From contig NZ_CP094494.1 of the NCBI RefSeq assembly GCF_022810765.1, positions 2,294,001 through 2,358,000 of the forward strand: a DNA stretch of 64,000 nt, given 5' to 3'. The stretch comes from Winogradskyella sp. MH6 (GTDB lineage: Bacteria; Bacteroidota; Bacteroidia; Flavobacteriales; Flavobacteriaceae). Shown here piece by piece: positions 34,988 through 43,101 of this stretch. The notes under the pieces were generated by a model. It did not search any database and was not told where the DNA came from. It worked only from the letters and a program-made list of their open reading frames with translations. Each line of letters opens with the position of its first letter. Position 1 is the first letter of the stretch. A program made the position numbers and the translations under genes.

Positions 34988-35815
34988 ATGGAAAGATTAC
35001 CAGATTTTACAGACAGAAATGCTCATGAAATAGATTATCGTATCTATGGAGAAGAAATGCAATATGTAGAAATAGAATTAGACCCTCAGGAAGCTGTTAT
35101 TGCTGAATCAGGAAGTTTTATGATGATGGATGATGGTATTAAAATGGATACTATTTTTGGTGATGGTTCACAAAATGACAAAGGTTTTTTAGGTAAAATA
35201 TTAGGAGCAGGAAAACGAATCCTTACAGGCGAAAGCTTATTTATGACTGCTTTTTACAATGACCTAACAGGAAAGCGCAATGTATCGTTTGCATCACCAT
35301 ATCCAGGAAAAATTATACCCATAGACTTAACAGAATATCGAGGGAAGTTCATTTGCCAAAAAGATGCTTTTCTATGTGCTGCTAAAGGAGTAAGTGTTGG
35401 TATTGAGTTTTCTAAAAAGCTTGGTAGAGGTTTATTTGGAGGTGAAGGTTTCATTATGCAAAAACTAGAAGGTGATGGTATGGCATTTGTACATGCTGGT
35501 GGAACCATGGCAGAAAAAACTTTACAGCCAGGTGAAACTTTACGTGTAGATACAGGCTGTATTGTTGGTTTTACACAAGATGTAGATTACGATATTGAGT
35601 TTGTAGGTGGTATTAAGAATTCTATTTTTGGAGGAGAAGGTTTATTCTTTGCCAAACTAACAGGGCCAGGAAAAGTATACATACAATCGTTACCATTTAG
35701 CCGATTAGCAGATAGAGTTATAGCCTCTGCACCAAAAGCAGGAGGTAAGAGCAGAGGCGAAGGAAGTATCCTTGGTGGATTGGGTGATTTGTTAGATGGT
35801 GATAATCGGTTTTAA
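34988..35815 (+). CDS. AIM24/TIGR00266 family protein
   Basis: A 275-residue protein with a repetitive Gly-rich beta structure: [53 protein letters not shown] and [31 protein letters not shown] are diagnostic for the AIM24 family, a double-stranded beta-helix related to tryptophan-RNA-binding-like folds. Its biochemical role in bacteria is unknown. The ending [26 protein letters not shown] is Gly-rich. A terminator follows at 35841. Confidence 0.88.
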   Translation: MERLPDFTDRNAHEIDYRIYGEEMQYVEIELDPQEAVIAESGSFMMMDDGIKMDTIFGDGSQNDKGFLGKILGAGKRILTGESLFMTAFYNDLTGKRNVSFASPYPGKIIPIDLTEYRGKFICQKDAFLCAAKGVSVGIEFSKKLGRGLFGGEGFIMQKLEGDGMAFVHAGGTMAEKTLQPGETLRVDTGCIVGFTQDVDYDIEFVGGIKNSIFGGEGLFFAKLTGPGKVYIQSLPFSRLADRVIASAPKAGGKSRGEGSILGGLGDLLDGDNRF

Positions 35816-35840
35816 ATTGTAATAAGTAAGAAAATTTGAC

Positions 35841-35872
35841 AAAAGGTTGTGTTTTTAACGCAACCTTTTATT
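35841..35872. terminator. Terminator after the AIM24 family gene
   Basis: AAAAGGTTGTG and CGCAACCTTTT form an 11-bp stem (one G-U pair) with a TTTTTAA loop. Flanking A- and T-runs make it plausible on both strands. Confidence 0.8.
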
Positions 35873-35944
35873 ATGTTTTAACGAGTCTGATTCTAATAAT
35901 TTAGATTCCCATTAGGAAACAATAATATATAGACTTTTCTAAGA

Positions 35945-36556
35945 TTAAATATACCCTAAGTAGACAGCTTTTTTTATTAAACCTGCAGCATTATTGACTT
36001 GTAATTTTTGAAAAATGTTTTTTTTATGAGTTTCTACTGTGTGTCTACTCAGAAACAATTCTTCTGCTATTTCATCGACAGAATTTTGTTTAGCAATTAA
36101 GACAATGATTTCTTTTTCTCTTCTAGTAAGAATACTTTTTTTAAATTCTAAATTCTCTTTTTTGTCATTTTCATGATTTGAGTAAAAATAATCTTTACCA
36201 TTAATGACTATTGTTTTTATGGCTTTTTTTAGTTCCTCAAAACCTGATTCCTTTAGTAAATACCCATTTATACCCTTAAAAGCTTGGATTTGCTCAAACA
36301 TACTAATAACAAGTATTTTTAAACTTGAAGCTTCTTCCGTAATGATCTTGATAAACTCAAGTCCGTTTATTTCAGGCATGGAAATATCTGTAATTAACAA
36401 ATCTATTTCATGATTAGTTTTTAAAAACGGAATAGCATCTTTAGGATTATTGAAAGTAGCCACTATTTCAAACTCATTTTCTTTAGACAAAATAGTTTTA
36501 ATTCCATCTAAGAACATTTTGTGGTCATCAACAATTACTAACCTTATTTTATGCAT
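35945..36556 (-). CDS. NarL/LuxR-type response regulator
   Basis: A 203-residue regulator. The receiver domain (about 1-120) has the acidic pocket VIVDDHKMF, phospho-acceptor Asp 57 in LLITDISMPEINGLEF, Ser in ILVISMF and Lys in YLLKESGFEEL. The LuxR helix-turn-helix is at about 137-200 (LTRREKEIIVLIAKQNSVDEIAEELFLSRHTVETHKKNI). It overlaps the histidine kinase by 13 bases and is its obvious partner. Confidence 0.95.
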   Translation of the reverse strand: MHKIRLVIVDDHKMFLDGIKTILSKENEFEIVATFNNPKDAIPFLKTNHEIDLLITDISMPEINGLEFIKIITEEASSLKILVISMFEQIQAFKGINGYLLKESGFEELKKAIKTIVINGKDYFYSNHENDKKENLEFKKSILTRREKEIIVLIAKQNSVDEIAEELFLSRHTVETHKKNIFQKLQVNNAAGLIKKAVYLGYI

Positions 36557-38487
36557 ATATATTTGTTGTTTAGAGGGATTTCAATAATCACTTGTGTTCC
36601 TTTACTTATTTGAGAGTCGATGTTAAATTGTCCTTTAAGAGAAATTATTCTTTCTTCTATGTTTTTTAAACCCATTCCATAATTTTTGTCTTCAACTTTA
36701 AAACCACAACCATTATCTTCTGCAATAACAACTAATATATCATTATGTTTATTAAAAGAAATTTCAACTAGCGTAGCTTTAGAATGCATAGCTATATTAG
36801 TTAATATCTCTTGCAATATTCTATATAAGTTGTGGCTTGTTTTTGGCTCTAAATTTTCAAGGATATTATCAGGAAATATCGAAATTTCTACTTTTAAATC
36901 TTTTCTTTGCTCATGTAGAGTCTTTAATTCTTGTAAAGAATCTTTAAGAGATTTCTTATTTAGCGTCTTATTATTGAGGTTGTGGGATATTAATCTTAAT
37001 TCTTTAAATGTATTAACTAAATCTTTAGAAACTTTCTTTAAAGAGTCGTTTTTTAACTCGGCATTAATATGAGTTAAGGTTAAGTTGATACTTGCTAATT
37101 GGCCTCCTATACCATCATGTAATTCTTTAGCCAATCTGCTTCTTTCTTTTTCTTGCCCATTGTAGTATGCCTTAATTTCAGTCAATTCATTTTCTTTTTC
37201 TAACCTTTCTCTTTCTTTATTATTTAGTTCCTTTTCTTTAGATAGAATAGTGTTTTTACTTCTTATTTTTTGTTTGAAAAAAAAGTAAATGCTAGACAAA
37301 GTAATACATAAAAAAACGATGCTTATACTCAACCACCTTTGGCGTGTCTCTACAATTTTGTTTTCTTTTTCTAGTAAAGCAATAGCTGTATCTTTTTTCT
37401 CAACTTCATATTTTGTTCTAATATTATCAAATTCTTTAGCCTTTTGTAAATTAAAAATACTATCATTAAGTACTATAAACTTGTCCTGATAGTCATAGGC
37501 TTCTTTATAATTTCCATTATGCCATAATGCCCCAGATAACATTATGTAAGTGTTGCGTAATTGTATTGGACTCACAAAGTCACCATATTCATCAATTGCT
37601 TTACGGTGATAGGCAATAGATAAACTATAGTTTTGTGCAAGATCGTAATAGTAACCTAGTGTATAATATATATTATGCAATAATCGCTTGCTACCAATTT
37701 CTTTGGATAATTTTTCTGCCTTATTTATTAATGGTAAAACTTTATCAGGCTCTTCATGATAAATATAAAGAAACGCAAAATCTGAGTAGAGAGAAGCCTC
37801 TCTATACTTGTTATTAGCTTTTAATGCAAATTTTAAAGCTCTATCATAATAATAGATTGCACTATCCTTGTATTTAGAATAGTTTATTTCTGCCAGTGCA
37901 TGGTAACTGTAAGACAATGCATCGTAATAATGATTGTGTTTAGCAATATTTATTGCTTTAAAAAAGTGAGTCTTTGCTGTATCAAGATTTTGGTCGCTAA
38001 TAAAAATTCCTCCTTTGCATATGAGACCTTCACTTAACCGTAATGAATCATTAAGCTTTAAAGCCAATTGAATGGATTTTTCAATTGAAGCAAAAGCCTT
38101 TACCGTATTTGTTTCTCTAAGTTCTTTTTGTGCAATTTCATAGTATAAGTCAATTTTTAAGGTCTCGTCAGTAACAAACTTCTCAATTTTTAATGCTTTT
38201 TCTATAAATAATTGTGTGTCGTCATCGTTGATTAATACTCTATTTATTTTAATACTATTTACGTAAGCTTTAAATAAATCATTTTTATCATTGCCTTTTT
38301 CTGCTACAGAAACTCCTTTTATTGCTAATTTTTCTGCTTCAATTAAATTGCTTTTAATTTTTATATCAAACCTATTAAATATGCTATCTATATGAGCTGA
38401 GTTTTGGGAGTATAGTAGATGCTGAAGGCTAAATACTAATAAGCAGTAGAGAATTATCTTTAATCGTTTCTGTAGTAAAATTACCAT
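36544..38487 (-). CDS. Sensor histidine kinase with TPR sensor region (HisKA_3 type)
   Basis: The 647-residue protein has a signal-like N-terminus (about 8-26), several tetratricopeptide repeats at about 60-345 in the periplasm (for example YREASLYSDFAFLYIYHEEPDK), one transmembrane helix at about 393-413 and a cytoplasmic coiled coil. The dimerisation helix SRLAKELHDGIGGQLASINL has the phospho-His at 457, and the ATPase domain has LTNIAMHSKAT, AEDNGCGF and NYGMGLKNIEERI. TPRs may sense peptides or cell-wall fragments (inference). The region coding its first 50 codons is duplicated at 39631-39804. Confidence 0.93.
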   Translation of the reverse strand: MVILLQKRLKIILYCLLVFSLQHLLYSQNSAHIDSIFNRFDIKIKSNLIEAEKLAIKGVSVAEKGNDKNDLFKAYVNSIKINRVLINDDDTQLFIEKALKIEKFVTDETLKIDLYYEIAQKELRETNTVKAFASIEKSIQLALKLNDSLRLSEGLICKGGIFISDQNLDTAKTHFFKAINIAKHNHYYDALSYSYHALAEINYSKYKDSAIYYYDRALKFALKANNKYREASLYSDFAFLYIYHEEPDKVLPLINKAEKLSKEIGSKRLLHNIYYTLGYYYDLAQNYSLSIAYHRKAIDEYGDFVSPIQLRNTYIMLSGALWHNGNYKEAYDYQDKFIVLNDSIFNLQKAKEFDNIRTKYEVEKKDTAIALLEKENKIVETRQRWLSISIVFLCITLSSIYFFFKQKIRSKNTILSKEKELNNKERERLEKENELTEIKAYYNGQEKERSRLAKELHDGIGGQLASINLTLTHINAELKNDSLKKVSKDLVNTFKELRLISHNLNNKTLNKKSLKDSLQELKTLHEQRKDLKVEISIFPDNILENLEPKTSHNLYRILQEILTNIAMHSKATLVEISFNKHNDILVVIAEDNGCGFKVEDKNYGMGLKNIEERIISLKGQFNIDSQISKGTQVIIEIPLNNKYICIK

Positions 38488-38679
38488 GAATATGTTATAT
38501 GTTTTTGCCTATTAAAAAGTTAAATTTACATAATAAAATATTAATATAAGTAGTTGTATATCAGATCACTTGCAAGGTGTTTTTGACAGGTATTCTTATA
38601 AGTTTTTTAAATGTTTTTAATGTAACCTTTTTTGGTTTTATACATCTATAAATAAACACAAAACTAACAGTCAATTGCT

Positions 38680-38751
38680 GTGAAAAAAATCGTTTTATTA
38701 CTTATTGTAGGTAATTTAGCGCAACCCTTTGGAAATTTTTTCAGATACTAA
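38680..38751 (+). CDS. Short leader frame upstream of LamG gene 1 (GTG start)
   Basis: The 23-codon frame begins with GTG and reads VKKIVLLLIVGNLAQPFGNF then FRY. It looks like a signal-peptide start with no mature protein and ends 12 bases before the LamG ATG. The duplicate copy at 39997 has an ATG start and a slightly longer end. It may be a translated leader or a relic of an earlier secreted protein. Confidence 0.3.
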   Translation: MKKIVLLLIVGNLAQPFGNFFRY

Positions 38752-38763
38752 AAAAAAACAATT

Positions 38764-39543
38764 ATGCAAAAGACTCTAATTACATTAATTTTAATCAATC
38801 TACTTTTTTCATGCTCAAATGATGAAAGCGCAAATAATGACGAATTAAACATTCAATTAACTGAATGTATTCCATCTGGACTACAAGGAAATTTAATTGC
38901 CTTTTATCCCTTTAATGGTGGAAGTCTCGATGATGTATCTAATTCAAATGATTTAACAAATCTAACTTCAGCTTCACCAACTATGGACAGAAATGGAAAT
39001 ATTGATTGTGCATATAAATTTGAGTCTAATAATAATGAATATCTAACTACAACAAACACCTCTTTTTTAGATAACCTTTCAGAATTTTCAATTTCGCTAT
39101 GGTTTAAAATGGATATTGAGCCTTCTGACTATAGTGTGCTAATAAGCAGAGATGAAAGTACTTTAATAGTTTATGACGTTTTTGGACAATGGTCACTTGG
39201 TTTGTATGATAGTGATTTTCCTGTTTTTGGTTTACATGGTTCGTCAGTATGGGATGCATATAATTTTCCTGGTAATACTATTATAGATTTCAATGAATGG
39301 CATCATTTAATAGTTACTTTTAAAGTAGCAAATCATGAACTTGAAATTTATAGAGATGGAATACTTCGTGATTCTAATACAGGTATTTCTAATAACCCAA
39401 ACATGCCAACTTATCAAGATATAGGCGATTTATTTATCGGGAAATTTTATGATGGTAAAATAGATGAGATAGCTATATTCAATATTTCTCTAAATCAATC
39501 ACAAGTAACTGAAATGTTTGAAATGGAAACCTGTTGCTTATAA
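38764..39543 (+). CDS. LamG-like jellyroll lipoprotein, copy 1
   Basis: A 259-residue lipoprotein: the signal ends NLLFSC (Cys 17), then an acidic linker, then a concanavalin-like LamG domain at about 40-255 with LIAFYPFNGGSLDDVSNSND, FSISLWFKMD, WHHLIVTFKVANHELEIYRDG and GKIDEIAIFNISLNQSQVTEMF. LamG_3 domains bind carbohydrates or are adhesive. Residues 1-38 and the last 25 are nearly identical to copy 2, while the middle is only loosely related. Probably surface-exposed on the outer membrane. Confidence 0.85.
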   Translation: MQKTLITLILINLLFSCSNDESANNDELNIQLTECIPSGLQGNLIAFYPFNGGSLDDVSNSNDLTNLTSASPTMDRNGNIDCAYKFESNNNEYLTTTNTSFLDNLSEFSISLWFKMDIEPSDYSVLISRDESTLIVYDVFGQWSLGLYDSDFPVFGLHGSSVWDAYNFPGNTIIDFNEWHHLIVTFKVANHELEIYRDGILRDSNTGISNNPNMPTYQDIGDLFIGKFYDGKIDEIAIFNISLNQSQVTEMFEMETCCL

Positions 39544-39630
39544 AATTGCTAACGGCAATGGTGGCAAGAAATTACTAGTTCTCGCATACTTCTGGAAATT
39601 CTCACGGATTTTCTATTCGGTCTTTATTTG

Positions 39631-39804
39631 TTAATTTCTTTGATAATTTTCTACTTCAATTAAATTGCTTTTAATTTTTAGATCAAACCTATTAAATATG
39701 CTATCTATATGAGCTGAGTTCTGAGAGTATAGTACATGCTGAAGGCTAAATACAAATAAGCAGTAGAGAATTATCTTTAATCGTTTCTGTAGTAAAATTA
39801 CCAT
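39631..39804 (-). pseudogene. Duplicated 5' fragment of the histidine kinase gene
   Basis: The minus-strand frame from the ATG at 39802-39804 runs 57 codons. Codons 1-50 match the kinase at 38487 with few changes (start MVILLQKRLKIILYCLFVFS). Then the frame leaves the homology and stops at TAA 39631-39633. The duplicated promoter region could still express this truncated signal-peptide fragment, but it lacks every kinase domain. Confidence 0.85.
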
Positions 39805-39996
39805 GAATATGTTATATGTTTTTGCATATTAAAAAGTTAAATTTACATAATAAAATATTAATATAAGCAGTTGTATATCAGGTTGCTTACAGGGTGTTTT
39901 TGATAGATGTTCTTATAAGTTTTTTAAATGTTATTAATGCAACCTTTTTTGGTTTTATACATCTATTAATAAACACAAAACTAACAGTCAATTGCT

Positions 39997-40083
39997 ATGA
40001 AAAAAATCGTTTTATTACTTATTGTAGGTAATTTAGCGCAACCCTTTGAAATTTTTTTCAGATACTTAAAAAAACAATTATGA
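39997..40083 (+). CDS. Short leader frame overlapping the start of LamG gene 2
   Basis: The 28-codon frame starts MKKIVLLLIVGNLAQPFEIF and ends in TGA that overlaps the LamG 2 ATG (TTATGA), giving possible translational coupling. It has an ATG start where copy 1 has GTG. Confidence 0.35.
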   Translation: MKKIVLLLIVGNLAQPFEIFFRYLKKQL

Positions 40084-40838
40084 AAAAGACTCTAATTACA
40101 TTAATTTTAATCAATCTACTTTTTTCATGCTCAAATGATGAAAGCGCAAATAATGACGAATTAAACATTCAATTAACTGAATGTATTCCTATCAATCTAC
40201 AAAATTCAGTTGTGGCTTATTATCCTTTTACAAATGGATCTATCAATGATTTTTCTGGGAATAGTCAAAATTTGGTAAATAATAATGCTTCATCAACATC
40301 TGATAGGAATGGTAATGAAAATTGTGCTTTTGAGTTCGATTTTTTATCAGGAACAAATGAAAACTTATATACCTCTAACACTTCGTCATTAGATGTATTA
40401 ACTGATTTTTCAATATCATTATGGTACCAACCATTACAAGAGAGAGATGCTGGAGATTATGAATTACTTATAGGTAGAGGTATTGATTTTCAACAATGGA
40501 ATTTAGGACTCTATGATTGTCGCAAAGCTGTATTCGGTTGTATAAGTTACGTATGGGACAATGATACGAATTTTGATTGTGGTGTTTCAGATATTAATAA
40601 TGAATGGCATCATTTGGTAGCTACATATAACTATTCTACAAGTAGTTTAGCGTTATATAGAAATGGAGTTCTTCAAGAAACGATAAATGCGCCTAATAAC
40701 TCAAATTCAATTCAAATAGCTGATCTTATTATAGGAAATGAGTATACAGGAAAAATAGATGACATAGCTATATTCAATATTTCTCTAAATCAATTACAAG
40801 TAACAGAAATGTTTGAAATGGAAACTTGCTGCTCATAA
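40080..40838 (+). CDS. LamG-like jellyroll lipoprotein, copy 2
   Basis: A 252-residue lipoprotein with the same signal, lipobox (Cys 17) and linker as copy 1. Its LamG core is diverged: VVAYYPFTNGSINDFSGNSQ, FSISLWYQPLQERDAGDYEL, WHHLVATYNYSTSSLALYRNG, and the shared end KIDDIAIFNISLNQLQVTEMFEMETCC. Extra cysteines occur in the core (YDCRKAVFGC and FDCGVS). The first about 110 and last about 85 bases are nearly identical to copy 1, which suggests conversion or selection acting on the ends while the core varies. Confidence 0.85.
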   Translation: MKKTLITLILINLLFSCSNDESANNDELNIQLTECIPINLQNSVVAYYPFTNGSINDFSGNSQNLVNNNASSTSDRNGNENCAFEFDFLSGTNENLYTSNTSSLDVLTDFSISLWYQPLQERDAGDYELLIGRGIDFQQWNLGLYDCRKAVFGCISYVWDNDTNFDCGVSDINNEWHHLVATYNYSTSSLALYRNGVLQETINAPNNSNSIQIADLIIGNEYTGKIDDIAIFNISLNQLQVTEMFEMETCCS

Positions 40839-40938
40839 AATTGCTAAAGGCAATGGTGGTAAGTAATTACTAGTTCTCGCATACTTCGGGAAACTCTTGC
40901 GGATTTTTTATTCAGTATTTATTTATCTTTATAAAACA

Positions 40939-41055
40939 ATGAGTTATTCAAATACTCAAAACAAAGTGTCTGTCTCAGCCCTAAAACCTGGTATTTACTT
41001 TGTAGAAGTATATTCAAACGGACAAAAAGAGGTTCTTAGATTTATAAATAAATAG
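40939..41055 (+). pseudogene. Relic of a type IX secretion (T9SS type A) C-terminal sorting domain
   Basis: The 38-codon frame has SVSALKPGIYFVEVYSNG and ends EVLRFINK, the typical final strands of the T9SS type A sorting domain (x-LxxGIYFVxVxSNGxxxxxRFIKK). There is no cargo domain upstream: the frame is preceded by non-conserved sequence from the LamG 2 flank, with a TAA in frame about 75 bases further upstream. It is the 3' end of a lost secreted protein. The rest of the 40839-41272 gap holds only the duplicated LamG flank and AT-rich DNA. Confidence 0.7.
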
Positions 41056-41272
41056 TGTTATTTGTTGTTAGTCAGTATTTTATGTCGTAAGAAATTCCTT
41101 TTAATGAATTAAACTTTCAACGAGAAATTTCAACTTTTAACATAATAAGCTGTTAAACTTTACGAATTTGGTTTTAGTAAACACGATTTTTTTCTATCTT
41201 AGGGAATGAATTGAAACAATAGCCTATAGAGAAAAACTACTTTTTTGTTAAACCTAAAACTTAAAATTACCT

Positions 41273-41470
41273 ATGGCGAGAGCAATGTTTGAGTACACCA
41301 AAACTGTACTTAAAAAGGTTAGTTTTGATGCGACATTATTCTGTAAGGAAGTGGAAAAAGCAGTTAAACGATTACTGCCTCACGAACTAGAAGAATTACG
41401 AATATTTATTCAGTCCCTAATCAATCAGAACCCAGATTTAAATCAATGTTTAATTTATTTAAAAGCATAA
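41273..41470 (+). CDS. Small conserved flavobacterial protein, function unknown
   Basis: A 65-residue, soluble, helical protein: MARAMFEYTKTVLKKVSFDA, then KEVEKAVKRLLPHELEELRIF and a short end with NQCLIYLKA. A start at the internal ATG (41285) giving MFEYTK is also possible and may be the conserved one. Two cysteines (about 24 and 59). I recognise the pattern from other flavobacteria but no function. Followed at once by a bidirectional terminator shared with oxyR. Confidence 0.7.
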   Translation: MARAMFEYTKTVLKKVSFDATLFCKEVEKAVKRLLPHELEELRIFIQSLINQNPDLNQCLIYLKA

Positions 41471-41499
41471 AAAAAAGCGACTCACGAGTCGCTTTTTTT
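41471..41499. terminator. Bidirectional terminator between the small protein and oxyR
   Basis: GCGACTC (41477-41483) and GAGTCGC (41486-41492) are flanked by six A and seven T residues. The right T-run overlaps the oxyR stop codon, so one hairpin ends both convergent genes. Confidence 0.9.
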
Positions 41500-42436
41500 A
41501 TTTCGCTAAAGGGCTGATAATTTCAACATTACTAAAGGCAATAGCACCTCTTATAACAGAAGAAATCAAATCGTGCATAGCGTTAATAATTTGCATTTTT
41601 AGTTCACTCTTATGGTAAATTAAGCTTACCTCTCTTGCAGGTGACGGCTCAACAAAATGTTTTAAGTTGCTATTGTATTTGTCACTAATATCTTGCGTGT
41701 GTAAATAAGGTAAGAGCGTCATTCCCATACCTTCATTAGAGAGTTTTATTAAAGTTTCAATACTGCCACTTTCGAGTTGAAAGTGCTCATCGTCTTGGTC
41801 TTTAAAAGCTTTACACAGATTAAGAACACCTTCTCTAAAACAATGACCATCTTCAAGCAGTAACATATCTTCAATTTCAAGATCTGAAACTTCAATTTTC
41901 TTTTTGTCTCTTAGTCTATGATTTGTAGGAACATAGGCTACAAAAGGCTCATAATACAACGGTCGCTCTTTAATATTATCGCTTTCTAAAGGAGTGGCAG
42001 CAATAGCAGCGTCAATATGCCCATCATTAATTCTGGTAATAATTTCCTCTGTGGTAAGCTCTTCAATTTTAAGTTTTACTTTAGGATACTTTTTTATAAA
42101 ATTATTTAAAAACATCGGTAAAAGTGTTGGCATTATTGTTGGGATAATACCAAGCCTAAATTCACCTCCGATAAATCCTTTTTGCTGATCCACAATATCC
42201 TGTATACGATCAGCTTCGTTAACAATATTCCTGGCCTGAAATACTATTTTTCTGCCCACTTCAGTGAGTTCAATAGGTTTTTTGCCTCTATCGAAAATTA
42301 CGATATCTAATTCATCTTCAAGTTTCTGAATTTGAGTACTTAAAGTGGGTTGCGTTACAAAACACTTTTCTGCTGCTTTTGTAAAATTTTTGTGCTCAGC
42401 AATCGCTAAAGCATATTTAAGTTGTGTAATCGTCAT
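41498..42436 (-). CDS. oxyR: Hydrogen-peroxide-sensing LysR regulator OxyR
   Basis: A 312-residue LysR-type regulator. The helix-turn-helix is at about 1-60 (ALAIAEHKNFTKAAEKCFVTQPTLSTQIQKLEDEL). The sensing segment LLLEDGHCFREGVLNLC places cysteines at 199 and 208, the same numbers as the disulfide pair in E. coli OxyR. The divergent neighbour is dps, a classical OxyR target. Spaced CTAT boxes lie in the shared intergenic region. Confidence 0.94.
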   Translation of the reverse strand: MTITQLKYALAIAEHKNFTKAAEKCFVTQPTLSTQIQKLEDELDIVIFDRGKKPIELTEVGRKIVFQARNIVNEADRIQDIVDQQKGFIGGEFRLGIIPTIMPTLLPMFLNNFIKKYPKVKLKIEELTTEEIITRINDGHIDAAIAATPLESDNIKERPLYYEPFVAYVPTNHRLRDKKKIEVSDLEIEDMLLLEDGHCFREGVLNLCKAFKDQDDEHFQLESGSIETLIKLSNEGMGMTLLPYLHTQDISDKYNSNLKHFVEPSPAREVSLIYHKSELKMQIINAMHDLISSVIRGAIAFSNVEIISPLAK

Positions 42437-42438
42437 AA

Positions 42439-42487
42439 CTATTCGTTTAGGCTATAAAAATATAAAAACTATTTATAAAAACTATAG
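42439..42487. promoter_or_regulatory. Possible OxyR operator region between oxyR and dps
   Basis: Four CTAT boxes at 42439, 42452, 42469 and 42482 are spaced 13, 17 and 13 bases apart, giving two equal pairs, and the last is part of CTATAG. The E. coli OxyR site uses ATAG/CTAT boxes with about one-turn spacing. The fit here is partial. Confidence 0.3.
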
Positions 42488-42540
42488 TAAATATGGTTTT
42501 GTTTAATGGTAAATTTGTTAAAACAAAAAATTACATCAAA

Positions 42541-43020
42541 ATGACACTAAATAGCATAGGTTTAGATACCAAAAAAACAAAAGATTTAGCTAACGAGTTA
42601 AATCAACTTTTAGCTAACTTTCAGTTGTATTACCAAAATTTAAGAGGTATACATTGGAATATACAAGGAAGAGCTTTTTTTAATCTGCATGAGAAGTTTG
42701 AAGAGCTTTATACTGATGCAAATTTAAAGGTTGATGAAATCGCAGAGCGTATATTAACTCTAGGAGCAACACCATTACATACCTTTGAAGATTATACAAA
42801 AGCAGCTAAAGTGCCTGTTGGTAAAAACATCTCAAAAGATGAAAAAGCAGTTAAACTGATTGTAGATTCTTTAACCGAATTGCTGAAAATTGAAAGAAAC
42901 ATTCTTGAGGCTGCAGGCGATGCAAATGATGAAGGTACTAACTCAATGATGAGTGATTTTATAACCGAACAAGAAAAAACCGTTTGGATGATGAAAGCTT
43001 GGTTGGGTGAAACCGTATAA
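42541..43020 (+). CDS. dps: Dps ferritin-like DNA-protection protein
   Basis: A 159-residue Dps/bacterioferritin-like protein that oxidises Fe(II) with peroxide and coats DNA. The ferroxidase residues are in FQLYYQNLRGIHWNIQGRAFFNLHEKFEELYTDANLKVDEIAERI (H, H, D, E in the family pattern). I choose the ATG at 42541: TAAATTTG at 42510-42517 is an exact -7 element, which puts the earlier ATG at 42493 upstream of transcription, and homologues begin MxLNSIGL. Divergent from oxyR. Confidence 0.93.
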   Translation: MTLNSIGLDTKKTKDLANELNQLLANFQLYYQNLRGIHWNIQGRAFFNLHEKFEELYTDANLKVDEIAERILTLGATPLHTFEDYTKAAKVPVGKNISKDEKAVKLIVDSLTELLKIERNILEAAGDANDEGTNSMMSDFITEQEKTVWMMKAWLGETV

Positions 43021-43037
43021 AATAGATTTAGTTAGAT

Positions 43038-43069
43038 AAAAAAAGACTGCGATGAGCAGTCTTTTTTTT
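43038..43069 (+). terminator. Terminator after dps
   Basis: GACTGC (43045-43050) pairs with GCAGTC (43056-43061) around GATGA, with an A-run before and a run of eight T after. Confidence 0.88.
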
Positions 43070-43101
43070 GATTGATTTTTTGATTGATGATGTGCCTTTA
43101 C

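Larger units (their letters stand above)
38332..39630. repeat. Tandem duplication, unit 1 (kinase 5' end, intergenic region, LamG gene 1)
   Basis: Bases from 38332 to about 39630 correspond to 39649-40925, with an offset of 1317 at the left end and 1295 at the right end. The first about 530 bases (kinase 5' end, upstream region, first 110 bases of the LamG gene) and the 3' flank are nearly identical. The LamG core is not. Confidence 0.88.
39649..40925. repeat. Tandem duplication, unit 2 (kinase fragment, intergenic region, LamG gene 2)
   Basis: This is the second copy of the 38332-39630 unit. The stretch 39544-40079 has no intact gene: it holds the 3' flank of LamG 1, the kinase fragment and the duplicated LamG upstream region. 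Nothing else is visible in it. Confidence 0.88.

Noticed and set aside
36686..37072. 128-codon plus-strand frame inside the histidine kinase gene
   Set aside because: Antisense to the conserved HisKA_3/ATPase region; composition is that of a reverse shadow.
42493..42540. Upstream ATG extending dps by 16 codons
   Set aside because: The exact -7 element at 42510-42517 would place this ATG before the transcription start, and Dps homologues begin at the ATG at 42541.
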